The notes beneath the pieces were generated by a model. That model was not told where the DNA came from. It saw only the letters and a program-made list of their open reading frames with translations, and searched no databases. The translations under genes and the position numbers were made by a program. Below, in pieces: positions 16,925 to 25,850 of a stretch of 64,000 nt of DNA. Origin of the DNA: Acidobacteriota bacterium (GTDB taxonomy: Bacteria > Acidobacteriota > Terriglobia > Bryobacterales > Bryobacteraceae); assembly GCA_014584705.1 (NCBI GenBank), contig JACTMJ010000014.1, forward strand, positions 248,001-312,000, given 5' to 3'. Position 1 is the stretch's first letter; every line of letters begins with the position of its first letter.

Positions 16925-18124
16925 ATGACTATGAATCGAAAACTCATCCCTATCCTCCTGATCGTTCTCATCGCCATCGCGGTAGCTGTCTGGTGGTATG
17001 GCTTCCGAACTCGGGAACGAACGGACGGCCTCAAGATCTCCGGGAACATTGAGTTGACGGAAGTAAATATCGGATTCAAGACGCCGGGGCAACTGATTGA
17101 GCTGGACGTCAAAGAAGGCGATGTCGTGAAGGCCGGGCAGATCATCGGCCGCCTCGACACCGCCCAGCTCGAAAGCCAGAAGCGGATGGCGGAAGCAGCG
17201 CTGGCGGCAGCCGAATCCCGGCTGAAGCAATTGGGAAGCGCGATCGAGTTTCAGGACCAGAGCCTGAAGGGGACGACGATGCAGCGGCGCGCGGAACTCG
17301 CCGCGGCGGAGTCTCAGCTTAGTGAACTTCTTGCCGGATCGCGCGCACAGGAGAAGGAGCAGGCCAGGGCATTCGCCGCGCAGGCGGAAGCGGAAGCCGC
17401 GCGGGCGGAGGCGGATTGGAAACGGGCGCAAACTCTGTTTGCCACGGAAGACATCACGGCCGCGGACCGGGATCGCGCCAGGGCGGCTTACGACTCGACA
17501 CAAGCCGCTGTGCGCCAGGCCCGTGAACGGCTGGCACTCGTCGTAGAGGGTCCTCGCACGGAGGTGATCGAAACCGCGAAGGCCCAGGTGGCGCGGGCCA
17601 AGGCCGCCCTCCATGCCACGGAAGCCGGGCGCTTCGATTCCGCTCGCCTGCAACAGGAACGCACCGCACGCATGGCCGACATTGAGCAGGCCAAGGCGAG
17701 CCTCGCCGTGATTGAAAACCAGCTCAAAGACGCCACCGCCGTCTCACCCGTGGATGGGGTTGTGCTGGTGAAGTCAGCCGAAGCGGGAGAAGTACTCGCG
17801 GCCGGAACAACCATCGCTACGGTTGCGGATCTCGCGCATCCGTGGCTGCGCGGATACGTGGGGCAGCAGTATCAAGGCAGGGTACAAATTGGTTCGCGGG
17901 TGGAAGTCGTTACGGATTCCTTCCCGGACCGGCGCTTCGAAGGCCGCCTCGCGTTCCTCGCCTCGGAAGCGGAGTTCACACCCAAGCAGATTCAAACCGC
18001 CGAAGAGCGGATGAAACTCGTCTATCGCGTAAAGATCGATCTCGAGAATCCGGATGGAGTGTTGAAGGCGAATATGCCCGCCGACGCCTACATCCCCTTG
18101 CTCAGTATCGATGCGAAACGCTAG
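16925..18124 (+). CDS. HlyD family periplasmic adaptor (YbhG-like)
   Basis: A 399-residue membrane-fusion protein that links the inner-membrane ABC permeases to TolC. One N-terminal membrane segment (IPILLIVLIAIAVAVWW) is followed by a lipoyl half-motif (VDVxEGDVVKAGQIIGRLD), a very long coiled coil rich in Ala, Glu, Arg and Gln (about residues 80-235), the second lipoyl half (AVSPVDGVVLVKSAEAGEVL) and a beta-barrel domain. AAGGAAA five bases before the ATG at 16925 decides this start over an ATG 15 bp upstream. The gene order matches E. coli ybhG-ybhF-ybhS-ybhR. Confidence 0.92.
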   Translation: MTMNRKLIPILLIVLIAIAVAVWWYGFRTRERTDGLKISGNIELTEVNIGFKTPGQLIELDVKEGDVVKAGQIIGRLDTAQLESQKRMAEAALAAAESRLKQLGSAIEFQDQSLKGTTMQRRAELAAAESQLSELLAGSRAQEKEQARAFAAQAEAEAARAEADWKRAQTLFATEDITAADRDRARAAYDSTQAAVRQARERLALVVEGPRTEVIETAKAQVARAKAALHATEAGRFDSARLQQERTARMADIEQAKASLAVIENQLKDATAVSPVDGVVLVKSAEAGEVLAAGTTIATVADLAHPWLRGYVGQQYQGRVQIGSRVEVVTDSFPDRRFEGRLAFLASEAEFTPKQIQTAEERMKLVYRVKIDLENPDGVLKANMPADAYIPLLSIDAKR

Positions 18125-18142
18125 CCACCCGATTGGGCCGCC

Positions 18143-19117
18143 ATGAATACGCAATCGAGCAAATACATGATCGAAGCTCGCGGTCTCACGCGAAGTTTCG
18201 GCTCACTGGTCGCCGTGAATGGCCTGGACCTGCGCATCCCGCGCGGGGAGATCTACGGTCTGGTGGGTCCGGACGGAGCGGGCAAGAGCACGGCACTGCG
18301 TCTCTTCTGCGGCCTGATCGATCCACACGCGGGCGAAGCGCTCGTGGACGGCATCAACCCCGCTCGCCATGCGCATGCCGTGCGGGACCGCATCGGCTAC
18401 ATGCCTCAGCGCTTCGGCCTCTACACGGATCTTACGGTGGAGGAGAATCTCTTCTTCTACGGGGATCTTTTCGGCGTAGTTGGAAAAGAACGGGAAGACC
18501 TGATGGCAGAGTTGCTGCGCATGACGCGAATGGAGCCTTTCCGTAAACGTCTGGCGGGGAACCTCTCCGGAGGGATGAAGCAAAAGCTAGCCCTGATGTC
18601 CACGCTCCTGCACCGTCCGGAAGCGCTTTTTCTCGATGAGCCCACGAACGGTGTGGATCCGGTTTCCCGCCGCGATTTCTGGACCATCCTCTACCGGCTG
18701 GTTCGCGAGGGCCTCACCGTGCTTCTCAGCACCGCGTATCTCGACGAAGCCGAGCGATGCAACCGGGTGGGCCTGATGTACAAAGGCCGATTGATCCGGG
18801 AGGATTCACCTCAGGTGATTCGTGCGCAGATGCAAGCAAACTGCTTTGCCATCACCTGCGACCATCCTCGCGAAGCACGCGCCTTCCTGCTTCAACAGCC
18901 TGGCGTTCTGAGCGCCGAATCTTCCGCTGGAGCGCTGCACGTATTCCTGACGGAGAACGGGAATCTGGTGAAGCAACTGGCGGCCGCGCTCAAGAATGCA
19001 GGTCAGGCGAACGTCGCAATCGAGCCCGTGCTGCCGTCTCTCGAAGACGTGTTCATCGCGCTGGTGCGTCAGGCGGAGCGCACGGATAAGGACGCTCCGC
19101 GAGAGGTGACTTCATGA
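18143..19117 (+). CDS. ABC transporter ATP-binding protein, YbhF N-terminal-half type, no H-loop His
   Basis: A 324-residue ATPase corresponding to the first half of YbhF, here a separate gene. It has Walker A GPDGAGKST (about residues 43-51), Q-loop GYMPQRFGLY, signature LSGGMKQK and Walker B ALFLDEPTNGVDP. The switch (H-loop) His is missing: the sequence reads LLSTAYLDEAE where active subunits have STHY. This suggests a degenerate site paired with the second ATPase, whose H-loop is intact. It overlaps the next gene by 4 bp and clearly belongs to the drug-efflux operon. Confidence 0.93.
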   Translation: MNTQSSKYMIEARGLTRSFGSLVAVNGLDLRIPRGEIYGLVGPDGAGKSTALRLFCGLIDPHAGEALVDGINPARHAHAVRDRIGYMPQRFGLYTDLTVEENLFFYGDLFGVVGKEREDLMAELLRMTRMEPFRKRLAGNLSGGMKQKLALMSTLLHRPEALFLDEPTNGVDPVSRRDFWTILYRLVREGLTVLLSTAYLDEAERCNRVGLMYKGRLIREDSPQVIRAQMQANCFAITCDHPREARAFLLQQPGVLSAESSAGALHVFLTENGNLVKQLAAALKNAGQANVAIEPVLPSLEDVFIALVRQAERTDKDAPREVTS

Positions 19118-20064
19118 GTACGGCTTCTGACTCCCATTCCGTGGTCACGCGCAACCTCACGAAGCGATTCGGTAAGTTCGTGGCGGTAGACAATGTGTCG
19201 CTGGAGGTCCGGCGCGGCGAGATCTTCGGGTTCCTCGGGCCGAATGGCGCAGGCAAGTCCACCACAATCCGCATCCTCTGCGGGCTGCTCACACCAACGG
19301 AAGGAACCGCGACGGTGGCCGGGCATGACGTTGCGCGGGACCCCGAACGGGTAAAGCTCAGTATCGGCTACATGTCGCAGAAGTTTTCGCTATACGACGA
19401 CCTCACCGTTGAGGAGAATATCGATTTCTTCAGCGGCATTTACGGCGTTCCCGAGGAGCGGCGCGAAGCGCGCAAGACGTACGCGCTGGAGCTTTCGGCG
19501 CTGGCGGAGCGGCGCGCCACGCTCACGGGCCTGCTTCCCGGCGGCTACAAGCAGCGGCTCGCCCTGGGCTGCGCGATTCTTCATGAACCTCCCGTCCTTT
19601 TCCTGGACGAGCCGACTTCCGGCGTGGACCCGATTGCGCGCCGCGATTTCTGGGACTTGATCTATCAGCTTTCCGAACGCGGCATCACGATCTTCGTCAC
19701 GACGCACTACATGGATGAGGCCGAGTACTGCCATCGTCTCGCGCTCATGTATCGTGGCGCCATGATCGCGCTGGGAACCCCCGCGGAACTGAAGCGGGAC
19801 CTTGGCGGATTCGCACTCCTGCAACTCGAAGTGGACGACCTGGCCGGCACGATAAACGCGCTCGAGCGGGAAGTGGGAATTGAAGACGTTGCTGTATTCG
19901 GCAGCGGGCTGCACATACGGGTGAAAGGGGATCTCGACGCTCGCCCGGCCATTCGTCGCCGCCTGAGGGAAGCCGGGATCGAAGTGCGGCTGCTCGAACC
20001 GATTGAAGCCTCCATGGAGGATGTGTTCGTGGGCCTTATTGAAGCCGAGGAACGAAAGCGATGA
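19114..20064 (+). CDS. ABC transporter ATP-binding protein, YbhF C-terminal-half type
   Basis: A 316-residue ATPase with Walker A GPNGAGKST, Q-loop GYMSQKFSLY, Walker B VLFLDEPTSGVDP and a normal H-loop in TTHYMDEAEYC. The signature motif is altered to LPGGYKQR. Together with the preceding gene it makes an asymmetric heterodimer: one subunit lacks the H-loop His, the other has a changed signature Ser (LSGG to LPGG). The start overlaps the previous stop and the gene overlaps the first permease gene by 4 bp. Confidence 0.93.
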   Translation: MSTASDSHSVVTRNLTKRFGKFVAVDNVSLEVRRGEIFGFLGPNGAGKSTTIRILCGLLTPTEGTATVAGHDVARDPERVKLSIGYMSQKFSLYDDLTVEENIDFFSGIYGVPEERREARKTYALELSALAERRATLTGLLPGGYKQRLALGCAILHEPPVLFLDEPTSGVDPIARRDFWDLIYQLSERGITIFVTTHYMDEAEYCHRLALMYRGAMIALGTPAELKRDLGGFALLQLEVDDLAGTINALEREVGIEDVAVFGSGLHIRVKGDLDARPAIRRRLREAGIEVRLLEPIEASMEDVFVGLIEAEERKR

Positions 20065-21200
20065 TCAACCTACGTCGGACTCGGGCTATGGCGCGGAACG
20101 AGTTCCTGCACATCTTTCGCGATCCGCGCAGTCTGATGATGGCGCTTGCAATTCCGTTGATCATGCTGCTGCTCTTTGGGTACGCCCTGTCTCTGGATGT
20201 GGATCGCGTACCCACGATGGTCTACGACGCGAGCCGGTCCCCCGAGAGCAGAGACCTGATCGCATCTCTGCGCGGCTCCCGGTTCTTTGATGTCGTAGAC
20301 GTCGTATCGAGCTATTCGCCAATTGAGCGCGCCGTGGATCGCGGGACCGTCATGATGGCCGTGGTGATCCCTGCCGATTTCTCGCGAAAGATCCTGCGCG
20401 GCGAAGCGGCGGACGTGCAGGTATTGGTGGACGGCAGCGATTCGAACACGGCGAGCCTTGCGATCGGGTACGCACAAGGCGCAATCACCGGCTATGGCGC
20501 GCGGATGCAGGCCAGCTATGCCGATGCGCACGGGGCAGGCCCTCTGCATCCGCCCGTAGCGCTCGAATCCCGAGTCTGGTACAACAGCGATCTGAAATCG
20601 AGAAACTTCATTGTGCCGGGATTGATTGCGGTGATTCTGCAAGTGATCGCGGCGCTGCTCACCTCACTGACCATCGCGCGCGAGTGGGAACTGGGCAATA
20701 TGGAATTGCTGCTTTCAACGCCCTTGCGGCCGACGGAACTCGTGCTCGGCAAGATGGCGGCGTTCTTCGTGATTGGCGCCACGGACGCGGTGATCGCGGT
20801 GCTGCTGAGCCGGATCGCGTTCGGCGTCCCTCTGCGGGGCAGCCTGGTGCTGCTTGCCGTTGGCGTGTGTATCTTTCTTTTCGGATCGCTTTGCTGGGGA
20901 CTTCTCGTCTCGGCTCTGGCACGGACGCAGATGCTGGCTTACCAGATGGGAATGCTGACTTCCTTTCTGCCGTCGTTCTTGCTATCGGGTTTTATCTACC
21001 CCATCGAGAACATGCCCTCCGCAATCTCCGTTGTCAGCTACATTGTGCCGTCCCGCTATTTCATCGCGATACTCAAGGGGATCTTCCTGAAGGGCATCGG
21101 GCTCGAGATCCTGTGGCCGCAGTTGCTGTTGCTCTTTGTATACGCGGGCGTTGTGTTCGCGGTCACATCGAAAAGGCTTGCTCAGAAACTGGTGTCATGA
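20061..21200 (+). CDS. ABC-2 type permease (YbhS-like)
   Basis: A 379-residue inner-membrane subunit of the efflux pump. One N-terminal membrane helix (LMMALAIPLIMLLLFGYAL) is followed by a large extracytoplasmic domain (about residues 45-175), then five hydrophobic helices beginning FIVPGLIAVILQVIAALLTS and ending near the C-terminus. The motif EWELGNMELLLSTPLRPTE is the cytoplasmic coupling segment of ABC-2 permeases. It is translationally coupled at both ends (ATGA overlaps). Confidence 0.94.
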   Translation: MINLRRTRAMARNEFLHIFRDPRSLMMALAIPLIMLLLFGYALSLDVDRVPTMVYDASRSPESRDLIASLRGSRFFDVVDVVSSYSPIERAVDRGTVMMAVVIPADFSRKILRGEAADVQVLVDGSDSNTASLAIGYAQGAITGYGARMQASYADAHGAGPLHPPVALESRVWYNSDLKSRNFIVPGLIAVILQVIAALLTSLTIAREWELGNMELLLSTPLRPTELVLGKMAAFFVIGATDAVIAVLLSRIAFGVPLRGSLVLLAVGVCIFLFGSLCWGLLVSALARTQMLAYQMGMLTSFLPSFLLSGFIYPIENMPSAISVVSYIVPSRYFIAILKGIFLKGIGLEILWPQLLLLFVYAGVVFAVTSKRLAQKLVS

Positions 21201-22369
21201 TGATGAATCTGAACTGGAGACGAATCCGGGAGATCGTGAGGAAGGAGTTTCGCCAGGTTCTCCGCGACCCTCGCATGCGCACGGTATTGATCCTGCCGCC
21301 GATCGTGCAATCCATCATCTTTGGTTACGCCGTGAACATGGATGTGGAGCACGCGCGGATCGCGTGGCTCGATTCAGACCGATCCGTCCAGAGCCGGGAC
21401 TTGCGAACCAGTTTCTCCGGTTCGACGACATTTGAGATCACGCGAACGCCAGACACGGACACCGAGGCCGGAGAACTCCTTGACCGAGACGAGGTGATGG
21501 CGGTAGTGCAGGTCCTGCCGGGGTTCGGCCGCGATATTCTGCGCGGAGAAACGGCAAGTGTGCAATTGCTGCTGGACGGAGCAAACTCAAACACTGCCTC
21601 CATGGTGCGGGAATACGCGCGCCGGGCAGTTGCAATGTATTCCGATCGGTTGCGGGAGCAGCAACGAAACCAGAACGCCCTGGCCCGCACCCAGGGCAGA
21701 GGCGCTCCCATCCCGATGCAGTTGCCTTCAATCGACGTTCGAACGCGCGTCTGGTTCAATGAGAACCTGGTGAGCCGCAACTATTTCGTACCCGGCGTTG
21801 TCGTGAATATCATCGCGCTGGTCACGCTGATGCTCACGGCCCTCGCGATTGTCCGGGAGAAAGAGATCGGCACGATGGAGCAGCTCATCGTCACACCGAT
21901 TCAGCCTCTCGAATTGATGCTGGGGAAGACGATCCCATTTGCGCTGGCGGGGTTGATCCAAATGGTGGCGCTCACGGTTCTGGCGCGCACGCTGTTTCAC
22001 GTTCCGTTTCGCGGCAGCGAGTGGGCGCTTCTCGTGTCCACTATCCTCTTTCTGCTCACCACGCTGGGCATTGGCCTCTACATTTCCACGGTATCTCGCA
22101 CGCAGCAGCAGGCGATGATGGCAAGCTTCTTTTTCTTCTTTCCCGCCCTGCTGCTGAGTGGATTCGCCTTCCCCATTGCGAGCATGCCGGAACCGGTGCA
22201 GTGGGTCACCTACTTGAACCCGGTGCGCTACTTTATGGAGATTGTGCGCGGCATTTTCCTGAAGGGTCTTAGTTTTGGCGGCCTTTGGCCGCAGATGCTG
22301 TCCATGGCTGCGCTCGGCGTTTCCGTCATCTTTATCAGCACGCGGCGCTTCCACAAGCGGCTGGATTGA
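21197..22369 (+). CDS. ABC-2 type permease (YbhR-like)
   Basis: A 390-residue second permease, paralogous to the preceding one, so the pump is a permease heterodimer. It has an N-terminal helix (VLILPPIVQSIIFGYAVN), a periplasmic domain (about residues 45-185), then helices from FVPGVVVNIIALVTLMLTA onward and the coupling motif REKEIGTMEQLIVTPIQPLE. The start ATG overlaps the preceding TGA (21197-21200); the open frame further upstream is inside the other permease and is not coding. It is the last gene of the operon, ending 12 bp from the convergent apbE gene with no clear terminator. Confidence 0.93.
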   Translation: MMMNLNWRRIREIVRKEFRQVLRDPRMRTVLILPPIVQSIIFGYAVNMDVEHARIAWLDSDRSVQSRDLRTSFSGSTTFEITRTPDTDTEAGELLDRDEVMAVVQVLPGFGRDILRGETASVQLLLDGANSNTASMVREYARRAVAMYSDRLREQQRNQNALARTQGRGAPIPMQLPSIDVRTRVWFNENLVSRNYFVPGVVVNIIALVTLMLTALAIVREKEIGTMEQLIVTPIQPLELMLGKTIPFALAGLIQMVALTVLARTLFHVPFRGSEWALLVSTILFLLTTLGIGLYISTVSRTQQQAMMASFFFFFPALLLSGFAFPIASMPEPVQWVTYLNPVRYFMEIVRGIFLKGLSFGGLWPQMLSMAALGVSVIFISTRRFHKRLD

Positions 22370-22381
22370 TTCCGGGAGTTG

Positions 22382-23407
22382 TTAGCGGTTGCCGGAGCGC
22401 ACAAGATACTCCGCAAAGCCCCGCGTACTCCGTGTTTCCGCTATCCGGCCTTCAGCGGTCGGAGGAAGAAACACGCGGCCCCCGACTCCACCGTGCCTTG
22501 ACAGGAAGGCAATGGCCGCGGAGGGCTCCATCAGGCTGGCTGTGGTGGCCAGGGCATCGGTCTGCGTGGCACTGGGGGCAACTACCGAAACGGCCGTCTG
22601 GCGCGTGAGGCCAAGGCCGGTACGGGGGTCGATGATATGGGAATAGGTTACGCCGTCGATTGTGAAGTGCTGCCGGTGCGCGCCGGATGTGGAGACTGCC
22701 CGCGAACGAAGCGATAGCAGGACTTTCGCTCCAGGGAATTCCTCCCCTGGGTCCAGTTCCACAGCCCACCCCCGCGCATTTGGCGGTGCCGAGCCGGCCG
22801 CGATATCTCCGCCCGAGGCTACCATCGAAGCGGGAACTCCCGCCTTCGCGAGTACGGTCCTCATGGCATCCGCGGCAAAGCCCTTGGCGATTCCGCCAAG
22901 GTCCAACTGCATTCCATCTCGTGCGAGCCGGATGCACCGCGTCTTGCGGTCCAGGACGATGTGCCGGTACCCCACCCTGCTGCGGGCTTCCCGGAGAACG
23001 TCGGGCGCCGGAAGGCTGCCGGAATTCCGGCATTCGCGCCACAAGCGGCTCAGCGGGCCGATACTGATATCGAAGAGACCGTCCGTCTCTTCCGCCAAAC
23101 GCTGCGCCGCTTCCACCACGCGAAAGAGGTCTTCGCTTACTGGAAATGGCTTTGCGAAGCCCTCTCGCATCAGGTCCGAAAGTTCACTTTGCGGCTTGTA
23201 GTCCGAGAGCTTCGCATCGAGTTCATTGGCACGAGCAAACGCGCTGTGGATCGCCCGGTAGCCAGCCTCTTCATCGCGCGCCCACGCCACCACCCGGAAC
23301 ATCGTACCCATGCAGGGTTGCGCATGGGCCAGCTTCAGAGGGGCATTCGCCCCGCGCAGTAGCAGAGGAGCTAGCGGGGCCGCAAGCAAGGCACGCCTGC
23401 TAATCAT
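22382..23407 (-). CDS. apbE: FAD:protein FMN transferase, exported
   Basis: Attaches FMN covalently to Thr/Ser in target flavoproteins outside the membrane. The 341-residue protein starts MISRRALLAAPLAPLLLRG, a twin-arginine-like or lipoprotein-like signal, followed by the ApbE core: MGTMFRVVAWA, LDAKLSDYKPQSELS, LDLGGIAKGFAADAM and YSHIIDPRTG. The start overlaps the stop of the cytochrome/FGE-like gene by 8 bp, indicating coupling. No obvious flavinylated target (NqrB/C, RnfG type) is in the window; its tight link to a heme-c protein suggests a common redox role, which is inference. Confidence 0.93.
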   Translation of the reverse strand: MISRRALLAAPLAPLLLRGANAPLKLAHAQPCMGTMFRVVAWARDEEAGYRAIHSAFARANELDAKLSDYKPQSELSDLMREGFAKPFPVSEDLFRVVEAAQRLAEETDGLFDISIGPLSRLWRECRNSGSLPAPDVLREARSRVGYRHIVLDRKTRCIRLARDGMQLDLGGIAKGFAADAMRTVLAKAGVPASMVASGGDIAAGSAPPNARGWAVELDPGEEFPGAKVLLSLRSRAVSTSGAHRQHFTIDGVTYSHIIDPRTGLGLTRQTAVSVVAPSATQTDALATTASLMEPSAAIAFLSRHGGVGGRVFLPPTAEGRIAETRSTRGFAEYLVRSGNR

Positions 23408-24779
23408 GCTCGACGCCGTTGTTCCAGTACGCGAACATTTCCTTCGCGGTGGGAACCTTCAGCGGACGCACCAGACGGAATCCCAGCCATTGCGCATCGG
23501 TTTCATACCAGATGCTCTTGGGCAATTGGGGATCCTGGAACTTCCACTCCGGGTCACTCCCCACACGCGCGCCGCAGCGCAAGCCCGCCGCGTCGTCCGC
23601 CCAGCCGCCGCCTCGCACCGCCAGCGGATAGGGCTCGGTGGGTTTGTTCCAAGGGTTCACCGCCAGAGCTCCCCCCGCGGCGTAGAAGCTATCGTCAAGC
23701 TGGTCGAGAGTCCACTCCTTGACGTTGCCGTGCATGTCGTGGAGGCCCCACGGATTGGGCTTCTTCGTACCCACCTTCTGGTATTTCTCGCCGCTGTTGC
23801 CGGCGAACCAGGCATACTCTCCAAGCTGGGCCGGGTCGTCACCGAAGGAGTAAGCGGTGGTTGTTCCGGCGCGGCAGGCATACTCCCATTCGGCCTCGGT
23901 GGGCAAGCGATAGAAGTGCCCGGTCTTCACGCTGAGCCACTGCGCGAATTTGTTGGCGGCGTGCTGCGTCATGCTGATGGCGGGGAAGCCGTCAATGCCC
24001 ATCCCGAAACTCATCTCGACGTACGGCGGAGTGGGGCGGCTGACCGCATCCACCATCGCATTCGGGTTCTGCTTCTCGTTTGCCTGCTGCGTGAACATGA
24101 ACAGCCGGTACGCATCCCAGGTGGTTTCCACCTTCGCCATCCAGAACGGATCCACCTTTACAGAGTGCACGGGAGACTCGTCCTCGGCATGCCCGGCTTC
24201 GGTCTCGGGAGTGCCCATTGAAAAGGTACCGCCGCGAATGGGAACAAAGTCGAGGGTAACGTCCGTGGCTGGAATCGTCTCCGTGTAAGGCTTCATCTGC
24301 GCTTCCGCCGTCACCCTGCTGCGCGCCAGGATGCGAGGACGGACGGCGGTGACCAATGCCATGTCGTCCTTGTACTTCGCCGGGGCCTTGCGTCCTCCCA
24401 CCACGTAACCTGCCGGCCACTTGGCGCCCTCAAGAATCCATTGCCGGATGACTTCTTTCTGCGCATCCGGGAGCGGGGCCGCTGGCGGCATCATCCTCGG
24501 ATCGCCCTTCGGCAGCATCAAAGAGAGGTACAGCGCACTCTTCGCCGGATCGCCCGGCGTGACGGACACTCCCAGCGACGACTTGATCTTCATGCTATCC
24601 GCCGTATGAAGCCGGACTCCGCCGAGGGCGGCGCGTTCCCCATGGCAGCTAACACAGGACGTCTGCAAGATCGGGGCCACCGATTTCTCAAAATCCACCG
24701 CCGCGCCAGCGGGAAGCGTACTCCCTGCCAGCGACACAAAGAGGAGCAAGCCAGGATAATGTTTCATAGTGTCCATCAT
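23400..24779 (-). CDS. Cytochrome c domain fused to formylglycine-generating-enzyme-like (SUMF1) domain
   Basis: A protein of about 459 residues with a signal peptide (LLLFVSLAGSTLPAGAA). Residues about 28-125 form a planctomycete-type cytochrome c domain with one CVSCH heme site and PxxMMPPA near the distal side, common in secreted acidobacterial proteins. The C-terminal part (about 180-450) is an FGE-sulfatase/SUMF1-type C-lectin-like domain: IRGGTFSMGTPE, DESPVHSVKVDPFWMAK, YRLPTEAEWEYACRAG, GNVKEWT and RGGGWADD. FGE active-site cysteines are not evident, so a non-FGE role is likely. The start is uncertain (GTG 24815, ATG 24779, 24776 or 24767). It sits between the SnoaL-like gene and apbE in one unit. 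Confidence 0.88.
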   Translation of the reverse strand: MMDTMKHYPGLLLFVSLAGSTLPAGAAVDFEKSVAPILQTSCVSCHGERAALGGVRLHTADSMKIKSSLGVSVTPGDPAKSALYLSLMLPKGDPRMMPPAAPLPDAQKEVIRQWILEGAKWPAGYVVGGRKAPAKYKDDMALVTAVRPRILARSRVTAEAQMKPYTETIPATDVTLDFVPIRGGTFSMGTPETEAGHAEDESPVHSVKVDPFWMAKVETTWDAYRLFMFTQQANEKQNPNAMVDAVSRPTPPYVEMSFGMGIDGFPAISMTQHAANKFAQWLSVKTGHFYRLPTEAEWEYACRAGTTTAYSFGDDPAQLGEYAWFAGNSGEKYQKVGTKKPNPWGLHDMHGNVKEWTLDQLDDSFYAAGGALAVNPWNKPTEPYPLAVRGGGWADDAAGLRCGARVGSDPEWKFQDPQLPKSIWYETDAQWLGFRLVRPLKVPTAKEMFAYWNNGVEHD

Positions 24780-24815
24780 GACAAACGACGCCCGCCCTTG
24801 GGGAGATCGTTTCAC

Positions 24816-25256
24816 CTATCGCGCGGGCAGCATGTTTCGGATGGCCGCGATCCGCCAGCCATCGTCTGTGCGCACGGCGAGGAATGTGCTCCACATGCGG
24901 CGGGCCGCCCGGCCGTCCGACGCCGCAATCTCATAGCGGGCATCGGCCAGCGCCAGATTGGGATCGACAAATCGCACTGTCTCAACCGTGATCGTCCGCT
25001 CTCCGGGATTGCCGCGAGAGCTTGCCAGCATGCCCTTAACGAGGTTCTCGCGGCCGCGCCGCCACTCCCCGCTCGAAACCAGTTGGTCCGCGTCAGCGGT
25101 GAAGAGTTTCTCAATCGACGCCGCATCCGCGCCTTCCCGGGCCGCGGCATACGCGGCCACGAGGTTGCGCACAGCCGTGGCATCCGCGGTTTCCGCCCGC
25201 GCTATCGGCACCAGTCCCAAAGCAAGCAGCACCAGAAGGAATTGGATCGTTCGCAT
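24816..25256 (-). CDS. Exported SnoaL-like/NTF2-fold (DUF4440-type) protein
   Basis: A 146-residue protein with signal peptide [21 protein letters not shown] and one NTF2-like cone domain ([34 protein letters not shown], then [12 protein letters not shown] and [18 protein letters not shown]). This pattern is the SgcJ/EcaC-type or DUF4440 group; no catalytic function can be assigned. GAGGCGACG precedes the chosen ATG. It is the first gene of a minus-strand unit with the cytochrome/FGE-like gene and apbE. Confidence 0.82.
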   Translation of the reverse strand: MRTIQFLLVLLALGLVPIARAETADATAVRNLVAAYAAAREGADAASIEKLFTADADQLVSSGEWRRGRENLVKGMLASSRGNPGERTITVETVRFVDPNLALADARYEIAASDGRAARRMWSTFLAVRTDDGWRIAAIRNMLPAR

Positions 25257-25370
25257 CGTCGCCTCGATGACGCACAGCTTATCGCATCCTCGGGTTGGCA
25301 ACAGGCGGAAGGCGCGGGGGAGGTTCTCGCGCGAGGGATGCACGCTGCACGCTCCCCCAAAAACAGAAAC

Positions 25371-25400
25371 GCGCGGACACCCTCGAAAAGGTGTCCGCGC
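25371..25400 (-). terminator. Rho-independent terminator of the sucC-sucD-ndk operon
   Basis: Stem GCGCGGACACC / GGTGTCCGCGC (11 bp, 25371-25381 with 25390-25400), loop of eight bases. On the minus strand a U-rich run (TTTCTGTTTTT) follows shortly after. It lies 25 bp after the ndk stop. Confidence 0.82.
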
Positions 25401-25424
25401 TCTAAGACTGAAATTCGGACTAGT

Positions 25425-25850
25425 CTACTTCACCAGATCCACGGCGCTGAAGAAGTATGCCAGTTCAATCGCGGCGTTCTCCGCGGAGTCACTGCCGTGG
25501 ATGCAGTTCCGCTCAATACTCGCGGCAAAGCGTTTGCGGATGGTGCCTTCCGCGGCGTTGGCCGGGTTCGTTGCGCCCATCACTTCCCGCAAGCGGGCGA
25601 CGGCATCCTCGCGTTCGAGCGCGAGCGTAACCACAGGACCTTCCGTAATGAATCGGATGAGATCCGGGAAGAAGGGGCGCTCCCGGTGAACGCCGTAGAA
25701 ACCTTCGGCCTCCGCGACGCTCAATTGGCGCATCCGGATGCCGACAATGCGGAATCCATCCTGTTCAAGGGCGGCGAGAATCTCGCCGATCTGGCCGGAC
25801 GCGACGGCGTCGGGCTTGATCATGCTATAGGTACGTTGGACGTTGCTCAT
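25425..25850 (-). CDS. ndk: Nucleoside diphosphate kinase
   Basis: Transfers the gamma-phosphate from ATP to other nucleoside diphosphates through a phospho-histidine. The 141-residue protein has normal family length: [19 protein letters not shown] at the N-terminus, [30 protein letters not shown], and the active-site segment [15 protein letters not shown]. The start overlaps the sucD stop (ATGA), so it is the coupled third gene of the succinyl-CoA synthetase operon. This fits biochemically, as Ndk can interconvert the GTP and ATP made by that enzyme. Confidence 0.97.
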   Translation of the reverse strand: MSNVQRTYSMIKPDAVASGQIGEILAALEQDGFRIVGIRMRQLSVAEAEGFYGVHRERPFFPDLIRFITEGPVVTLALEREDAVARLREVMGATNPANAAEGTIRKRFAASIERNCIHGSDSAENAAIELAYFFSAVDLVK

